Origin: Akkermansia muciniphila
Lineage (GTDB): Bacteria; Verrucomicrobiota; Verrucomicrobiia; Opitutales; Opitutaceae
DNA length: 64,000 bases
Reading direction: 5' to 3'
Assembly: GCA_945888375.1 (NCBI GenBank)
Contig: CAMCZZ010000020.1
Coordinates: 1 to 64,000, forward strand
A model generated the notes under the pieces. It had not been told where the DNA came from, did not search any database, and was given only the letters and a program-made list of their open reading frames with translations. The position numbers were made by a program, and so were the translations under genes. This document shows positions 63,339-64,000 of this stretch, one piece after another (the first letter of the stretch is position 1; every line of letters starts with the position of its first letter).

Positions 63339-64000
63339 TCAGGACCGGGCGAGGACATTGGGAAAGAGGCCCTCGAGCACCGGTGTGCCGCGACCTTGCT
63401 CATCGCGCACCGCGAAGCCGCCTCGATAGTCCCACACCGCCCAACCCCACCCCCGCCGCTCCGCCGCCGCGCGCACACAGGCTGCGTAGTAACGACGATC
63501 CTCGTCTGCTCCAGGGCGATAGGCCCCAAACTCTCCGATGTGAATCTCTCGACCCGTTGCGTGGCTCGCCGCCCATTTTTGCACCCGTTCAAAGGCCTCT
63601 TCGATCTCGGCATACGAGAGCACCTTCCCAGCGTTCTGCAGAACCCAATGCCCCGCCGGCGCCGAGCCCGTTAGGTCGGGCACCACCCCGGGGAATCGCA
63701 CCAAGGGCATGTCAGGGGAAAACTCCATCCAGTTCGCCCGCTGGTGGGTGAACACAAAAGGCTCATAAAAATGCAGCGTGATCGCCACCGGCTTGTCTTC
63801 CGGCACCTCCAGCGCCACCACCCGGTCGAAATGGCTCCAACGATTCGAGGTGATATAAACCACGCGATCCGGATTGGACTCCCGTATCGCCCCCAACATC
63901 CGACGATTAAATCCATTTAGATCTTCGTCCTTGGCCGCCACCGGTTCGTTTAAGATCTCGAAGCGTAAACCGGACCCTACCCCGGCATAGCGCCTGGCTA
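63339..64000 (-). CDS. Glycoside hydrolase family 5-like enzyme, partial
   Basis: The frame is open to the window edge, reading ARRYAGVGSGLRFEILNEPV, so the N-terminus lies outside. RFEILNEP holds the GH5 acid/base Glu and IHIGEFGAY holds the nucleophile Glu; ITLHFYEPFVFTHQ and GWAVWDYRGGFAV are further GH5 blocks. These enzymes hydrolyse beta-glucans or mannans. It ends 25 nt from the GH28 fragment, which points the other way. Stop codon at 63339. Confidence 0.85.
   Translation of the reverse strand, partial: ARRYAGVGSGLRFEILNEPVAAKDEDLNGFNRRMLGAIRESNPDRVVYITSNRWSHFDRVVALEVPEDKPVAITLHFYEPFVFTHQRANWMEFSPDMPLVRFPGVVPDLTGSAPAGHWVLQNAGKVLSYAEIEEAFERVQKWAASHATGREIHIGEFGAYRPGADEDRRYYAACVRAAAERRGWGWAVWDYRGGFAVRDEQGRGTPVLEGLFPNVLARS

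Overview
The window looks like a 64 kb piece of a high-GC chromosome from a Verrucomicrobiota bacterium, most likely an Opitutaceae relative. This is inferred from gene content and style: many start codons lack a Shine-Dalgarno site, there is a very small basic protein beginning MGQQYNK, ThrRS lacks its TGS domain, ole-type genes are present, there are many C-rich multihaem cytochrome genes, and DxDGD-type C-terminal tails occur. No rRNA genes are present to confirm it.

Layout. (1) 0-4 kb: an AAA ATPase plus TOPRIM-like pair (possible defence pair), followed by a fused acyltransferase/acyl-ACP synthetase. (2) 4.3-14 kb, minus strand: rimO, a small basic protein, an Rsm22-like methyltransferase, a second methyltransferase, pabC, pabB, folK, folB (a folate cluster), clpP and two esterases. 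(3) 14-17 kb: sucD and sucC, separated by a long heptamer-built inverted repeat; a HTH protein and a lipoprotein lie divergently. (4) 17.4-20.7 kb, plus strand: fabZ-like, fabI, an OleA-like thiolase and an OleB-like hydrolase. (5) 20.7-36.4 kb: malQ, a chemoreceptor, a hybrid histidine kinase, an Fbp-type permease, hemB, cysS, thrS, tolB, mrp and dapF. This dapF homologue has Ser at both catalytic Cys positions. (6) 36.5-42.5 kb: a MuiA/DUF4139 protein, a TPR protein, a DUF4331 gene broken by an in-frame TAA, and a double GlcG-domain protein. (7) 42.5-55.7 kb: a compact electron-transfer locus. (8) 56-64 kb: tRNA-Leu(CAG), then a region of decayed or rearranged genes (LysR remnant, kelch protein, cytochrome/propeller gene split by TAA, GH28 fragment) mixed with intact GH95-like and GH5 carbohydrate genes.

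The most exciting part is region 7. It encodes, in order: a tetrahaem cytochrome (divergent), a membrane-anchored FAD/2Fe-2S oxidoreductase, a fusion of two cyclic-nucleotide-binding domains with a four-cluster ferredoxin, a b-type cytochrome-like membrane protein, a protein joining a cytosolic Cys-rich domain through one TM helix to ten CxxCH haem sites, an outer-membrane porin-like protein, and a 1,323-residue protein with ten CxxCH sites fused to an LVIVD-type propeller. Together these could carry electrons between NAD(P)H and the cell exterior, with a possible second-messenger gate. Porin-multihaem cytochrome clusters have been proposed before in Verrucomicrobia, but I do not know of this component set as a characterised system.

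A second pattern is a set of roughly 35-bp arrays of five degenerate heptamers. These abut or closely precede start codons (sucD, cysS, and three genes of the cytochrome locus), where a Shine-Dalgarno site would otherwise lie.

Limits: all calls are from reading motifs by eye. No database search, codon statistics or structure prediction was run. Nonsense and frameshift calls cannot be separated from sequencing or assembly error here.
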